Positions 47,373 through 59,270 of a stretch of 64,000 bases of DNA are shown in pieces. The stretch's first letter is position 1. Each line of letters opens with the position of its first letter. The DNA comes from Rhizobium lusitanum. GTDB lineage: Bacteria > Pseudomonadota > Alphaproteobacteria > Rhizobiales > Rhizobiaceae. The position numbers and the translations under genes were made by a program. The notes under the pieces are model-generated. The model was not told the DNA's origin. It saw nothing but the letters and a program-made list of their open reading frames with translations, and ran no database searches. Location: positions 2,207,501 to 2,271,500 of the forward strand of contig NZ_CP050308.1 of assembly GCF_014189535.1 (NCBI RefSeq). Reading direction: 5' to 3'.

Positions 47373-48014
47373 ATGCGTGAAGCACTTATCGTCTGGGGCG
47401 GCTGGAGCGGCCACGAACCGCAGGAATGCGCCCATGTCATCCGCGACATGCTGGAGGAGGACGGCTTCAAGGTCTACCTCGAAAACAGCACCGAGGCCTT
47501 CGCCGATCCGTCGATCCACGATCTCAGCCTAATCGTGCCGATCGTCACCATGTCGAAGATTGAGAAGGAAGAGGTGAAGAACCTCGCCGAAGCCATCGAA
47601 AGCGGCGTCGGCATTGCCGGCTATCATGGTGGCGCCGGTGACAGTTTCCGCGAAAGCGTCGAATACCAGTTCATCATCGGCGGCCAGTGGGTCGCCCATC
47701 CCGGCAACATCATCGACTACACCGTCAACATCACCCGGCCCGACGACCCGATCATGGAGGGGATCACCGATTTCCCCTACACGTCGGAGCAATATTACAT
47801 GCATGTCGACCCGTCGAACGAAGTGCTGGCGACCACCACCTTCACCGGCGATCACGCCCACTGGATCGACGGCGTCGTCATGCCGGTCGCCTGGAAGCGC
47901 AAATACGGCAAGGGCCGCGTCTTCTATTCTTCGCTCGGTCATCAGGCCAAGGAATTCAACGTCCCGCAGATGAAAACCATCTTCCGCCGCGGCGCCAACT
48001 GGGCGGCGCGTTGA
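47373..48014 (+). CDS. ThuA-like glutamine-amidotransferase-fold protein
   Basis: 213 residues of the ThuA family (class I glutamine amidotransferase-like fold). Segments EALIVWGGWSGHEPQECAHVIRDMLEEDGF, GVGIAGYHGGAGDSFRESVEYQFIIGGQWVAHPG and SEQYYMHVDPSNEVLATTTF plus PVAWKRKYGKGRVFYSSLGHQAKEF are typical. The nucleophile elbow carries His (YHGG) instead of Cys, as usual in this family, so it is not an amidotransferase. In Sinorhizobium ThuA and ThuB act in trehalose use; here only the pairing with a Gfo/Idh dehydrogenase is shared. ATG at 47373 follows AGGAGGA. Confidence 0.9.
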   Translation: MREALIVWGGWSGHEPQECAHVIRDMLEEDGFKVYLENSTEAFADPSIHDLSLIVPIVTMSKIEKEEVKNLAEAIESGVGIAGYHGGAGDSFRESVEYQFIIGGQWVAHPGNIIDYTVNITRPDDPIMEGITDFPYTSEQYYMHVDPSNEVLATTTFTGDHAHWIDGVVMPVAWKRKYGKGRVFYSSLGHQAKEFNVPQMKTIFRRGANWAAR

Positions 48015-48071
48015 CGACGAGCCGGTTGAGGCCAGCGCTATAGGTGGCCGCTATATCCGATGAAGCCCTGG

Positions 48072-48104
48072 AACCGCCCGAAGCAACCTGCTGCGGGCGG
48101 TTTT
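48072..48104 (+). terminator. Rho-independent terminator of the ROK/dehydrogenase/ThuA operon
   Basis: AACCGCCCG (48072-48080) pairs perfectly with 48094-48102, a 13-base loop, then TTTT. It lies 58 bases after the ThuA-like stop. Confidence 0.88.
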
Positions 48105-48206
48105 GTATTTGAAAAATGCACGATGAAGACGATACGGAAGTTATGTTGTCGCCTTGCATGTTCTGCAATGTGCGAGAATTAGGCCGAAACCGGAGTTTCC
48201 AGACAT

Positions 48207-48605
48207 ATGCTTCATCATATTTCCTTCGGCGTCTCCAACATTGAACGCGCAGCGACATTCTACGATGCTGCTCTTGCCCCGCTTGGATATATTCGCGTTT
48301 GGGAGGATCTCAGGCCGGGAGAAATGGATCAGGCCGTCGGCTACGGCATTGCCGGCGGTGGCGACAAGCTGGCGTTGAAGTTCTGTCCGGAAGGTCAGCG
48401 GCCGCCCGGTCCGGGTTTTCATCTGGCCTTGGCCGCGCCAAGCAAACAAGGTGTTGTCGACTTCTATGAAGCGGCTATCGAACATGGAGGAACAGGCAAC
48501 GGTTTCCCCGGCCTTCGACCACACTATGGGCCACATTATTTTGCGGCATTCGTGATCGATCCGGATGGCCATCATATCGAAGCCGTCTTCAATTCTCCCG
48601 ATTGA
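48207..48605 (+). CDS. VOC-family (glyoxalase/bleomycin-resistance fold) protein
   Basis: 132 residues. It starts MLHHISFGVSNIERAATFYDAALAPLGYIRVWE and ends HYFAAFVIDPDGHHIEAVFNSP, the standard paired beta-alpha-beta-beta-beta units of the VOC fold. The likely metal ligands are His4 (LHHISFGV), His of FHLALAAP and Glu of HHIEAVF. Small, cytoplasmic, on its own transcript after a terminator. No substrate can be assigned. Confidence 0.88.
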   Translation: MLHHISFGVSNIERAATFYDAALAPLGYIRVWEDLRPGEMDQAVGYGIAGGGDKLALKFCPEGQRPPGPGFHLALAAPSKQGVVDFYEAAIEHGGTGNGFPGLRPHYGPHYFAAFVIDPDGHHIEAVFNSPD

Positions 48606-48711
48606 TGGTGGGAGGCAGGCACCTTGCCACTTTGATCCGAACTGGTAAGCTACCCACCAGCACACCACAAACTCCGGTGATGCTCGCGCTTTTTGCTGCC
48701 ATGGGGGTGGG

Positions 48712-49755
48712 ATGGATCAGGGCGCCATGGAAGCATCGAACAGCTCGACGGTCAGCTACGGCACCGAACCGGGATTGCGTTTCGCTTCCCTGCTCGACGG
48801 ACAGGGCGGCTGCCGACAGCTCAGCCTGGAACAGAGCGGCTCCTGCAAGCCCGGAGAGGGTGTCACCTGGCTGCATTTCGAGCGCGATCATCCCGCCACC
48901 GCCGACTGGATCACCCACAAGAGCGGCCTTGACCCTTTCGTCATCGAAGCGCTGCTGGAAGAAGAATCCCGTCCGCGCGTCGAGCCGGTGGGCGACGGGT
49001 TGCTGATCATCCTGCGCGGCGTCTGCGCGACATCGCCGGATGGTACGACGCAGAAGCCCACCGATATCGACCTCGTGCCGCTGCATCTCTGGGTCGATGG
49101 CGACCGCATCGTTTCGCTGCGCGACAGCGGCCATTACATCACGGCGCTGCGCGATATCCGCCTAGCGCTGGAAAAGAAGAAGGGGCCGCAGCGCTCAGGC
49201 GACCTGCTGGCCCTCATCGGCGACAAGCTGGTGCGCGATCTCGAACCCGTGCTCGATGCCATGGACGAAGAGGTGGATGAGCTTGACGAGCTGATTTTTC
49301 ACGGCGAAGCCGGTCAGGTGCGCGAGCGCCTGAAGCTTTTGCGCCGACGGGCCGTGCAGCTTCGCCGTTATCTCGCGCCGCAGCGCGACGCGCTGAACCG
49401 CATCGAACATGACGATGCCCCCTGGCTTGCCGAACGCGACAAGCTGCGCATGCGAGAGGTCATCGACAAGCTGATGCGCTATATCGAATATCTCGACGCC
49501 ATCCGCGACCGCACCAGCATCCTGCATGACGACTTGTCGACCGTCATCAGCGAGCGCATCGCCCGCAACTCCAACCGCCTCGCCGCCCTTGCCGCCCTGC
49601 TCCTGCCGCCGAGCGTGGTGGCCGGCCTGTTCGGCATGAATGTCGGCGGCATTCCCGGCGTCAACGACACTTGGGCCTTCGTCGTCATAGTCCTCTTCGT
49701 GACGGTCACGTCGATCGCCACCCTCTGGGTGTTGAAGCGCATCAACTGGCTTTAG
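48712..49755 (+). CDS. zntB: ZntB/CorA-family metal transporter
   Basis: 347 residues. The large soluble N-terminal funnel domain contains ITHKSGLDPFVIEALLEEESRPRVEPVGDGLLIILRGV. The long helix carries LIGDKLVRDLEPVLDAMDEEVDELDELIF, and the two C-terminal TM helices flank the GMN motif in LLPPSVVAGLFGMNVGGIPGVNDTWAFVVIVLF. The DLVPLHLWVDGDRIVSLRD segment and the GMNVGGIPG loop are closer to ZntB (zinc) than to CorA (magnesium). ATG at 48712 follows GGGGGTGGG. No other zinc genes lie next to it. Confidence 0.88.
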   Translation: MDQGAMEASNSSTVSYGTEPGLRFASLLDGQGGCRQLSLEQSGSCKPGEGVTWLHFERDHPATADWITHKSGLDPFVIEALLEEESRPRVEPVGDGLLIILRGVCATSPDGTTQKPTDIDLVPLHLWVDGDRIVSLRDSGHYITALRDIRLALEKKKGPQRSGDLLALIGDKLVRDLEPVLDAMDEEVDELDELIFHGEAGQVRERLKLLRRRAVQLRRYLAPQRDALNRIEHDDAPWLAERDKLRMREVIDKLMRYIEYLDAIRDRTSILHDDLSTVISERIARNSNRLAALAALLLPPSVVAGLFGMNVGGIPGVNDTWAFVVIVLFVTVTSIATLWVLKRINWL

Positions 49756-50275
49756 CCACTGCCTCGCCTTTTCGCGACCGGACAGAGATTTTAAGCCATT
49801 TCCCATCCCGATCAATCGGTTACCTTACTTATTATAACCCCCTAAAAAAGCACTAAAACGAGATTTATGAAGCGAAACTGAAACGCGGCTAGTTTTCGTT
49901 TGACATTCCTTTATCTTCATTTATCGTCGTTATGGTTTCGGTTTTTGCGTGAGGGGCGCAAAGTGAAACAGGGGGAGGTTCCATTGTTCATAGATCTAAT
50001 CGACAGTAAAAATGGCATTGTCTGTAGCGCAAGCTGCATTGCCATTCAGCCTGCGCGCCATGGCCTGCGCGAAGGCAGATCTTTTGCATCCAGCTTCAGA
50101 CGCCGCATTTCCCAAGAGCATTTAACCATTCGGAATCTGGCACCAAGGCACGGCCGGGCATGACAAGTGCCGAGCTGGCTTTGGTAAAAAACATCGCCCG
50201 ATAAGACGTAACCGACCCAGAACTATCAATCTCCTCGCGGCGACATCGACATGCCGCGCATGGAAGGAATCTATC
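49756..50275. other. 520-bp intergenic region before the glycerol transporter operon
   Basis: No credible gene; the 87-codon frame at 49900-50163 lacks a ribosome-binding site and a protein-like sequence. Between about 49873 and 49950 there are several GAAAC/GTTTC words (GCGAAACTGAAACG, GTTTTCGTTTGACA, GGTTTCGGTTTTT), possible DeoR/GlpR-type sites, and a TTGACA at 49900-49905. The rest shows nothing I recognise. Confidence 0.4.
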
Positions 50276-51358
50276 GTGCTTGAACTCAGAAACGTGTCGA
50301 AGTCGGTCAGCGGCGAAACGCATATTGCTGAAACGAACCTGACGCTACAGCGCGGCACGCTGAATGTCCTTCTCGGACCGACGCTGTCGGGCAAGACGTC
50401 GCTGATGCGGCTGATGGCCGGTCTCGACAAGCCGACGACGGGCACAATCCATGTCGATGACGCCGACGTCACCGGCGTCCCCGTGCAGCGTCGCAACGTC
50501 GCCATGGTCTACCAGCAATTCATCAACTATCCGGCGATGACCGTCTACGACAACATCGCCTCGCCCATGCGCCTCGGCGGCACCGACGCGGAGACGATCG
50601 ACCGCGAGGTGAAGAAGGCGGCCGACATTTTGCGGCTCGGCCCCTTCCTCGATCGCCTGCCGCTCAGCCTCTCCGGCGGCCAGCAGCAGCGCACGGCGCT
50701 TGCCCGCGCCATCGTCAAGAATGCCGGCCTGGTGCTGCTCGATGAGCCACTCGCCAATCTCGACTATAAGCTGCGCGAAGAACTGCGCGCCGAGCTGCCA
50801 AGAATCTTCGCCGAATCCGGCGCCATCTTCGTCTACGCCACCACCGAACCCTCCGAAGCACTGCTTCTGGGCGGCAATACCGCAACCCTGTCCAAGGGCC
50901 GCATCACCCAGTTCGGGCCGACGATCGATGTCTTCCGCAGCCCGAAGGACCTGATGACCGCCACCACCTTCGCCGATCCGCCGCTGAACACCATCACGCT
51001 CGACAAGCGCGGTAATCAGTTCGTGCTGAACGACAGCATTCGCCTGCCAGTGCCGCAGGGCCTCGAGGACCGGACGGACGGTCCCTACACGATCGCCTTC
51101 CAGCCGCATCATCTGGCGCTGAAGCCGCAGACGCCGGACGCCGTCGCCGCACCCGCAAGGGTGATGGTGACCGAGATCACCGGTTCGGAAAGCTACATCC
51201 ACATCGATTTCGCTGACCGGCGCTGGGTGATGCTGATCCAGGGCGTCCAGGACATCGACGTCGACGATGCGATCGACGTCTACATCGACCCGCGCCACAT
51301 CATGGTGTTCGACACCGATGGCGCCGCCGTTACACCCGCCCTGCAACAGGCGGCCTGA
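50276..51358 (+). CDS. glpS: Glycerol ABC transporter ATPase, GlpS-like
   Basis: 360 residues. It begins with GTG (50276) after GGAAGGA. Walker A is GPTLSGKTSLM, signature LSLSGGQQQRTALARAIVK, Walker B VLLDEPLANLDYKLREE, followed by a C-terminal MOBE-like domain. The Walker A (TLSGK) and the H-loop region YATTEPSEALLLGG depart from normal MalK-like ATPases (YVTHDQ), with Thr in place of the switch His; this is a feature of the first ATPase of such two-ATPase importers. It pairs with the second ATPase downstream. The order S-T-P-Q-U-V matches the glycerol importer described for R. leguminosarum. Confidence 0.87.
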   Translation: MLELRNVSKSVSGETHIAETNLTLQRGTLNVLLGPTLSGKTSLMRLMAGLDKPTTGTIHVDDADVTGVPVQRRNVAMVYQQFINYPAMTVYDNIASPMRLGGTDAETIDREVKKAADILRLGPFLDRLPLSLSGGQQQRTALARAIVKNAGLVLLDEPLANLDYKLREELRAELPRIFAESGAIFVYATTEPSEALLLGGNTATLSKGRITQFGPTIDVFRSPKDLMTATTFADPPLNTITLDKRGNQFVLNDSIRLPVPQGLEDRTDGPYTIAFQPHHLALKPQTPDAVAAPARVMVTEITGSESYIHIDFADRRWVMLIQGVQDIDVDDAIDVYIDPRHIMVFDTDGAAVTPALQQAA

Positions 51359-51373
51359 GGAGACAAACGGCCA

Positions 51374-52443
51374 ATGGCACGCATCGACCTTGATCATATC
51401 AGACACGCCTATAACGACCATCCGAAGTCCGACGCGGATTATGCGCTGAAGGAAGTGCATCATAGCTGGGAGGACGGCAGCGCCTATGCGCTGCTCGGGC
51501 CGTCCGGCTGCGGCAAGACCACGCTGCTCAACATCGTCTCCGGCCTGGTGCGCGCCTCGGAAGGCCGCATCCTCTTCGACGGCAAGGACGTGACCCGGCT
51601 ATCGACCCAGGAGCGCAACATCGCTCAGGTCTTCCAGTTCCCGGTCGTCTACGACACGATGACGGTCTATGAGAACCTCGCCTTCCCGTTGCGCAACCGG
51701 CACATTCCGGAAGCCGACGTGAAGCGCAAGGTCGATGAGATCATCGAGATGATCGGTCTGTCCGACAGCGCCAATCGCAAGGCGCGGGGCCTGACGGCCG
51801 ACGCCAAGCAGAAGATCTCGCTCGGTCGCGGCCTGGTGCGCTCCGACGTCAACGCCATCCTGTTCGACGAGCCGCTGACGGTTATCGATCCGCATATGAA
51901 ATGGGTGCTGCGCTCGCAGCTGAAACAGCTCCACCGCCGCTTCGGCTTCACCATGGTCTACGTCACCCACGACCAGACCGAAGCGCTGACCTTCGCCGAC
52001 AAGGTGGTGGTGATGTACAATGGCGAGGTGGTGCAGATCGGCACGCCGAACGACCTGTTCGAGCGGCCGCGCCATACCTTCGTCGGCTATTTCATCGGCT
52101 CGCCGGGCATGAACGTCATGCCGATCGAGATCGACGGCCGCAATGCACGGCTCGGCAACCGCACCATCGCCCTCCCCGGCGCGCCTCTCGAGCGCCGCGA
52201 AGGCCGCTCCGAACTCGGCATCCGCCCGGAATTCGTCCGCCTCTGCCGCGAAGGCATGCCGGCGACAGTCACAAAGGTCGAGGATCTCGGCCGCCGCAAA
52301 GTGGTGCGCGCCAAGCTGGATGGACAGGACATCGTCGCCGTCATCGGCGAGGACCAGACCGTGCCGGCCGAACCGCACATCGCGTTTGATCCCGCCGGCA
52401 TCAATATCTACGCCAACTCCTGGCGCGTCGAGATGGGAGCCTG

Positions 52444-52444
<1 letters not shown>
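51374..52444 (+). CDS. glpT: Glycerol ABC transporter ATPase, GlpT-like
   Basis: 356 residues. Walker A is GPSGCGKTTLLN, Walker B ILFDEPLTVIDPHMK, and the switch His is in YVTHDQTEALTFADK. The signature is altered: GLTADAKQKISLGRGLVR replaces the usual LSGGQQQR. Thus this subunit has a normal switch His but a poor signature, while GlpS has a good signature and no switch His. The two look complementary, so one composite catalytic site may be dominant. Starts 15 bases after glpS with TGAGGAGA upstream. Confidence 0.87.
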
Positions 52445-54239
<1,795 letters not shown>

Positions 54240-54251
54240 AGGGAGACCATC

Positions 54252-54539
54252 ATGAATACCGATTTTTCCTGGATGGCCTGGACGCCGCCGACCGCGCTGT
54301 TCTTTGCCACGATCCTGGCACTGCTGATCGGCATGGCCGTCTGGGAATATGTTTCGCCCGGCGGCAATCCGCGCATCGGCATCCTGCATTTCGAAACAAC
54401 GCGCGGCGACCGGTTGTTCGTCTCACTGCTCGGCGCCGCCTTCATCCACATCGGATGGCTGGGTCTGATCGGGCCTAGCCTTTGGTGGGCGGTCGCAATT
54501 TCCGTGGTCTACGCCATTGGCGTCTTCCGCCTAGTCTAG
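54252..54539 (+). CDS. glpU: DUF2160 small membrane protein, GlpU-like
   Basis: 95 residues of the DUF2160 family: DFSWMAWTPPTALFFATILALLIGMAVWEYVSPGG, LFVSLLGAAFIHIGWLGL and WWAVAISVVYAIGVFRLV give three TM helices. It is always found within this type of importer operon, but its role in transport is unknown. ATG at 54252 follows GGGAGA. The stop TAG is also the first base triplet of the RIME-like repeat that follows. Confidence 0.9.
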   Translation: MNTDFSWMAWTPPTALFFATILALLIGMAVWEYVSPGGNPRIGILHFETTRGDRLFVSLLGAAFIHIGWLGLIGPSLWWAVAISVVYAIGVFRLV

Positions 54540-54626
54540 AGCAATTCCAGGAAAAGTGCGCCAGCGGCTTTCCGTCCGGAATTGCGTGAAAACAAAAAGT
54601 CAGAGCGCTCCCGTGAAGGGCTCTGA
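54537..54626. repeat. Second RIME1-like element, inside the glycerol operon
   Basis: 54537-54593 repeats the first palindrome of the element at 41515 with few changes (GAGCAATTCCAGG at the left end, GGAATTGC at the right). The second palindrome is different: CAGAGC (54601-54606) and GCTCTG (54620-54625). The element starts exactly at the glpU stop codon and separates glpU from glpV by 213 bases. Confidence 0.75.
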
Positions 54627-54752
54627 CACGGTTTCAAGAGTTACCGCGTCCCATGCCCGTCTTCGGACATGTGGCGCAGTAAGACAAGTCGATACAGATG
54701 GCCGGGTATCCGGCCGCCTGACACTGCGTTCGCAACCTGTAGGGAGGAATAT

Positions 54753-56483
<1,731 letters not shown>

Positions 56484-56505
56484 GCCGAGCCTGTAACGCA
56501 ATACG

Positions 56506-56537
56506 AATGCCGGGGCCTGAAAGGGCTCCGGCATTTT
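56506..56537 (+). terminator. Rho-independent terminator after the glycerol operon
   Basis: AATGCCGGGGCC (56506-56517) pairs with 56524-56535 with one G-T pair, then TTTT. 22 bases after the glpV stop. Confidence 0.88.
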
Positions 56538-56596
56538 CGCGTGGTCGCCAAAGACGGAAAAACAAAAAAACTAACCGCCTAGAGGCTGTCACATAC

Positions 56597-56626
56597 TTGA
56601 CACATTTCTTGCGAGCACGAACTATC
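56597..56626 (+). promoter_or_regulatory. Candidate promoter of the acid phosphatase gene
   Basis: TTGACA (56597-56602), an 18-base spacer, then ACTATC (56621-56626), about 80 bases before the GTG start at 56709. A plausible but unproven rhizobial housekeeping promoter. Confidence 0.35.
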
Positions 56627-56708
56627 CGGAACACGGCATCGGCATACATCAGAAGTCGTTGATATGCTTTGCGGATTTTCAATAGCCAATAATGATAAGG
56701 AGAACAGC

Positions 56709-57569
56709 GTGAGAAACGGATATTTTGGGCGCCGGGCGCTCGTCGTCGCCGTCGGCCTTGCCGCCGCCCTGCCGGCTCTGGCGGCCGACTTGCCGGCAGC
56801 CCAGCCCGACGACAATCTCAACGCGGTTCTCTGGGACCAGACCTCGGTCGAGGCCAAGGCCAATGCGCTCGGCGCCTACGCGCTCGGCCGCATCCGGCTC
56901 GACGAAGCGCTCGCGGACAAGAGCTGGACCGCAGCGCCGGTCGAACAAACCGGCAATTTCCAGGGCCTCCTGCCCGCAATCATCCTCGATGTCGATGATA
57001 CCGTGCTCAACACATCGCCCTATCAGGCCCATAACATCACCGCCGGCACCAGCTTCACGCCGGATAGCTGGACCAAATATGTCAACGCCCAGCAGGACAG
57101 TCCCATTCCGGGCTCCGTCGAGTTCACGCAATATGCGGCGTCCAAGGGTGTGAAAGTCTTCTACGTCACCAACCGCACCGCCGATGAGGAGGGCCCGACC
57201 GTCGAGGAAATGAAGCGCTTCGGCTTCCCGATGGGCGACAATGTCGATACCTTCCTCAGCGCCAAGGAACAGCCCGACTGGGGCTCCGCCAAGGGCACGC
57301 GCCGCGCCTTCATCGCCAAGAACTACCGTATTCTGCTGCTGTTCGGCGATAATTTCGGCGACTTCACCGATGACTACAAGGGCACGATCGAGGAACGCCA
57401 GAAAGCCTTCGACGCCAACGCCGCCCATTTCGGCCACGACTGGATCGCCATCGCCAACCCGACCTACGGCTCGTTCGAAAGCGCGCCCTACAAGGGCGAC
57501 TACAAGCTTCCGCCTGAAAAGCAGCGCCAGCTGAAGCAGGATGCTTTGAAGCCCTGGGATGGGAAGTAA
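56709..57569 (+). CDS. Exported HAD-superfamily acid phosphatase (e(P4)-like)
   Basis: 286 residues. The GTG start at 56709 is supported by AAGGAG six bases upstream and gives a good signal peptide (GRRALVVAVGLAAALPALAADLP). HAD motif I is Asp94/Asp96 in IILDVDDTVLNTSPYQA, motif II VFYVTNRTADEEG, and motif IV LLFGDNFGDF. This is the class C/5-prime-nucleotidase e(P4) type of nonspecific phosphatase, but without the lipobox Cys of e(P4), so it should be a soluble periplasmic enzyme. The neighbouring glycerol importer may be coincidental, though phosphatase release of glycerol from glycerol phosphate would fit. Confidence 0.9.
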   Translation: MRNGYFGRRALVVAVGLAAALPALAADLPAAQPDDNLNAVLWDQTSVEAKANALGAYALGRIRLDEALADKSWTAAPVEQTGNFQGLLPAIILDVDDTVLNTSPYQAHNITAGTSFTPDSWTKYVNAQQDSPIPGSVEFTQYAASKGVKVFYVTNRTADEEGPTVEEMKRFGFPMGDNVDTFLSAKEQPDWGSAKGTRRAFIAKNYRILLLFGDNFGDFTDDYKGTIEERQKAFDANAAHFGHDWIAIANPTYGSFESAPYKGDYKLPPEKQRQLKQDALKPWDGK

Positions 57570-57589
57570 CGATCCTCGATAGAGGCTTG

Positions 57590-57798
57590 TCAGGTGAGTT
57601 CACGCTTGCCGTAACTCGGTGCCTGGCCCCTCACCCCAACCCTCTCCCCGCATTGCGGGGCGAGGGGGCTCTACAATAAGCTTCCGCTAGAGCGGAAAAG
57701 CTGATCGTTCACGCTGTCGTCCCTTCTCCCCGCTTGCGGGGAGAAGGCTAGGATGAGGGGCCAGGCACAGAGCTACAGCAAAGCCGAACTCACCTGAC
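57590..57798. repeat. 209-bp MITE-like inverted-repeat element
   Basis: The terminal 44 bases (57590-57633) match the reverse complement of 57755-57798 at about 37 positions. The outer 12 (TCAGGTGAGTTC) and the inner 15 (GTGCCTGGCCCCTCA) are perfect. Inside are two more hairpins, CTCCCCGCATTGCGGGGCGAG and CTTCTCCCCGCTTGCGGGGAGAAG type, given here by position: about 57643-57663 and 57723-57746. It holds no gene. Location between convergent phosphatase and binding-protein genes suits a mobile or repeat origin and possible terminator use. Confidence 0.65.
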
Positions 57799-57823
57799 CG
57801 TCACCAATATAGCCAGCTATCAA

Positions 57824-59119
57824 TCAACTCTTCCGCTTCAACTTCAGCGCGCCCTCTTCCACCAGCTTCTGTGCCGCTTCCGCGACCGTGATCTTGCCGA
57901 AGGCGAGCTGGTCGGCGACGGGGCGCATGACGTTCTGGTCGAACTCCTGCGAGCCGAGCGGCGCGGGCGCGGGATAGGTGCCGACCTGATCCTTCAACAG
58001 CTCGACATATTTCACCGTCTCCTGCTCCACCGGGTTCAGCGTCGGCAGGATGGCGGCGCGCACGGCGGGCGACATCGGCACGCCGCGTTCGACGCCGAGG
58101 ATCTTGCCGGCATCGGGATCGTTGACGAAGAAGTTGATGAACTTCGCGGCCGCCTCAGCATTCTTGCTGGTGGCGCCGACGCTCCAGATCAGGGCCGGGC
58201 GATAGTAATGGCCGGACGGGCCGTCCTTCTTTTCGCGCGGCAGCATCGTGATGGCGAGCTTGCTCTTGACCACGAGCTGATAGCCGACGAGCTGGTTGGA
58301 ATAGGCCATGCCGATGGCCGATTTGCCGAGTGCCAGGCAGTTGCTTTCGATGACGTTCTGGTCGAGCGTCTGGACATCGGCCGAGACCGTGCCGCCACGC
58401 TGGCGCAGGTCTTCCCAATAGGAGTACCATTCCTTGGCATCATCGACGCCAAAGCCGAGACCGCCATCATCCGAGTAAAGGCTCTTGCCACGCTGGTGCA
58501 GCCAGGCATCCAGCACGTAGTTGTAGCGTGCGCCATAAGGGCCGCCCCAATAGCCGCGCTTGCCGGCCGCCTTGGTCATTTCAACGACAAGATCGGCATA
58601 GTCCGCCCATGTGGTGGTCGGACCGGGCGGCGTCAGGCCGGTCTTCTTGAACATCTCCTCGTCATAGAACATCGCAAAGGAGTTGAGCCCCAGGCCGACG
58701 CCATAGAGCTTGTTGTCGACGGTGGTCAGCTTCAGCACATCCTTGCCGAAACTGTCCACATTCAGCGTCGAGGGCACGAATTGGTCGAGCGGCATGCAGG
58801 CGCCGCGCTTGGAATAATCCGAAATCGTGCTCGGCTCAAGCTGGAAGACGTCCGCTATGTTCTGGCTGGCCATGCCGGTCGCGAGCTTTGCCCAATAGCC
58901 GTCGCCGCTGATGCTTTCGCCGATGACGGAAACATCCGGGTTCTTGGCATGGAACAGCTCGGCGACACCGATCGTGCGCTTGCCGCGATCGGGCGAGCCC
59001 CACCACATCGCCCGCAATTGCGTCGCGTCGGCAAAGGCGGGCATGGCCCCTCCACCGAAAGCGAGCCCCGCTGCGGCACCGGCAGTTCCCATCATGAATG
59101 AACGACGATTCAGGCGCAT
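57824..59119 (-). CDS. Tat-exported ABC transporter sugar-binding protein (orphan in the window)
   Basis: 431 residues. The start MRLNRRSFMMGTAGAAAGLAFGGGAMPAFADA is a twin-arginine signal (NRRSFMM), so the protein should cross the membrane folded. The mature part has family-1 binding-protein features: LRAMWWGSPDRGKRTIGVAELFHAKNPDVSVIGE and SKNAEAAAKFINFFVNDPDAGKILGVERGVPMSPAV. ATG at 59119 follows GAAGGAGGA. No permease or ATPase gene is adjacent inside the window, so its partners must lie elsewhere. It diverges from a LacI regulator. Substrate likely a sugar or uronate; not identifiable. Confidence 0.9.
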   Translation of the reverse strand: MRLNRRSFMMGTAGAAAGLAFGGGAMPAFADATQLRAMWWGSPDRGKRTIGVAELFHAKNPDVSVIGESISGDGYWAKLATGMASQNIADVFQLEPSTISDYSKRGACMPLDQFVPSTLNVDSFGKDVLKLTTVDNKLYGVGLGLNSFAMFYDEEMFKKTGLTPPGPTTTWADYADLVVEMTKAAGKRGYWGGPYGARYNYVLDAWLHQRGKSLYSDDGGLGFGVDDAKEWYSYWEDLRQRGGTVSADVQTLDQNVIESNCLALGKSAIGMAYSNQLVGYQLVVKSKLAITMLPREKKDGPSGHYYRPALIWSVGATSKNAEAAAKFINFFVNDPDAGKILGVERGVPMSPAVRAAILPTLNPVEQETVKYVELLKDQVGTYPAPAPLGSQEFDQNVMRPVADQLAFGKITVAEAAQKLVEEGALKLKRKS

Positions 59120-59237
59120 GAGATTCCTCCTTCTCTTGCGTTAATATCCGCGACGATCTCCCCGACGCCTTCTGCGGATAAATTCTGCGTGAAGATATGC
59201 AACTTCATTGCGAAACGCAAGAAACAATCTTTTTCTT

Positions 59238-59247
59238 GCAAATTTGC
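59238..59247. promoter_or_regulatory. Candidate LacI-family operator
   Basis: The perfect palindrome GCAAATTTGC lies in the 151-bp divergent gap between the binding-protein gene (start 59119) and the lacI-type gene (start 59271). TTGCG/CGCAA words recur nearby (59211-59224). LacI-type repressors favour short central-CG palindromes, so this is only a candidate. Confidence 0.35.
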
Positions 59248-59270
59248 GTAATTTGCACGATTGTTGCGCT

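Noticed and set aside
49900..50163. 87-codon plus-strand frame before glpS
   Set aside because: No ribosome-binding site and no recognisable protein pattern; composition resembles non-coding DNA.
57641..57747. Possible CRISPR-like or tandem repeat in the CCCCGC-rich stretch
   Set aside because: The repeats are inverted, not regularly spaced direct repeats, and there are only two hairpins within one inverted-repeat element.
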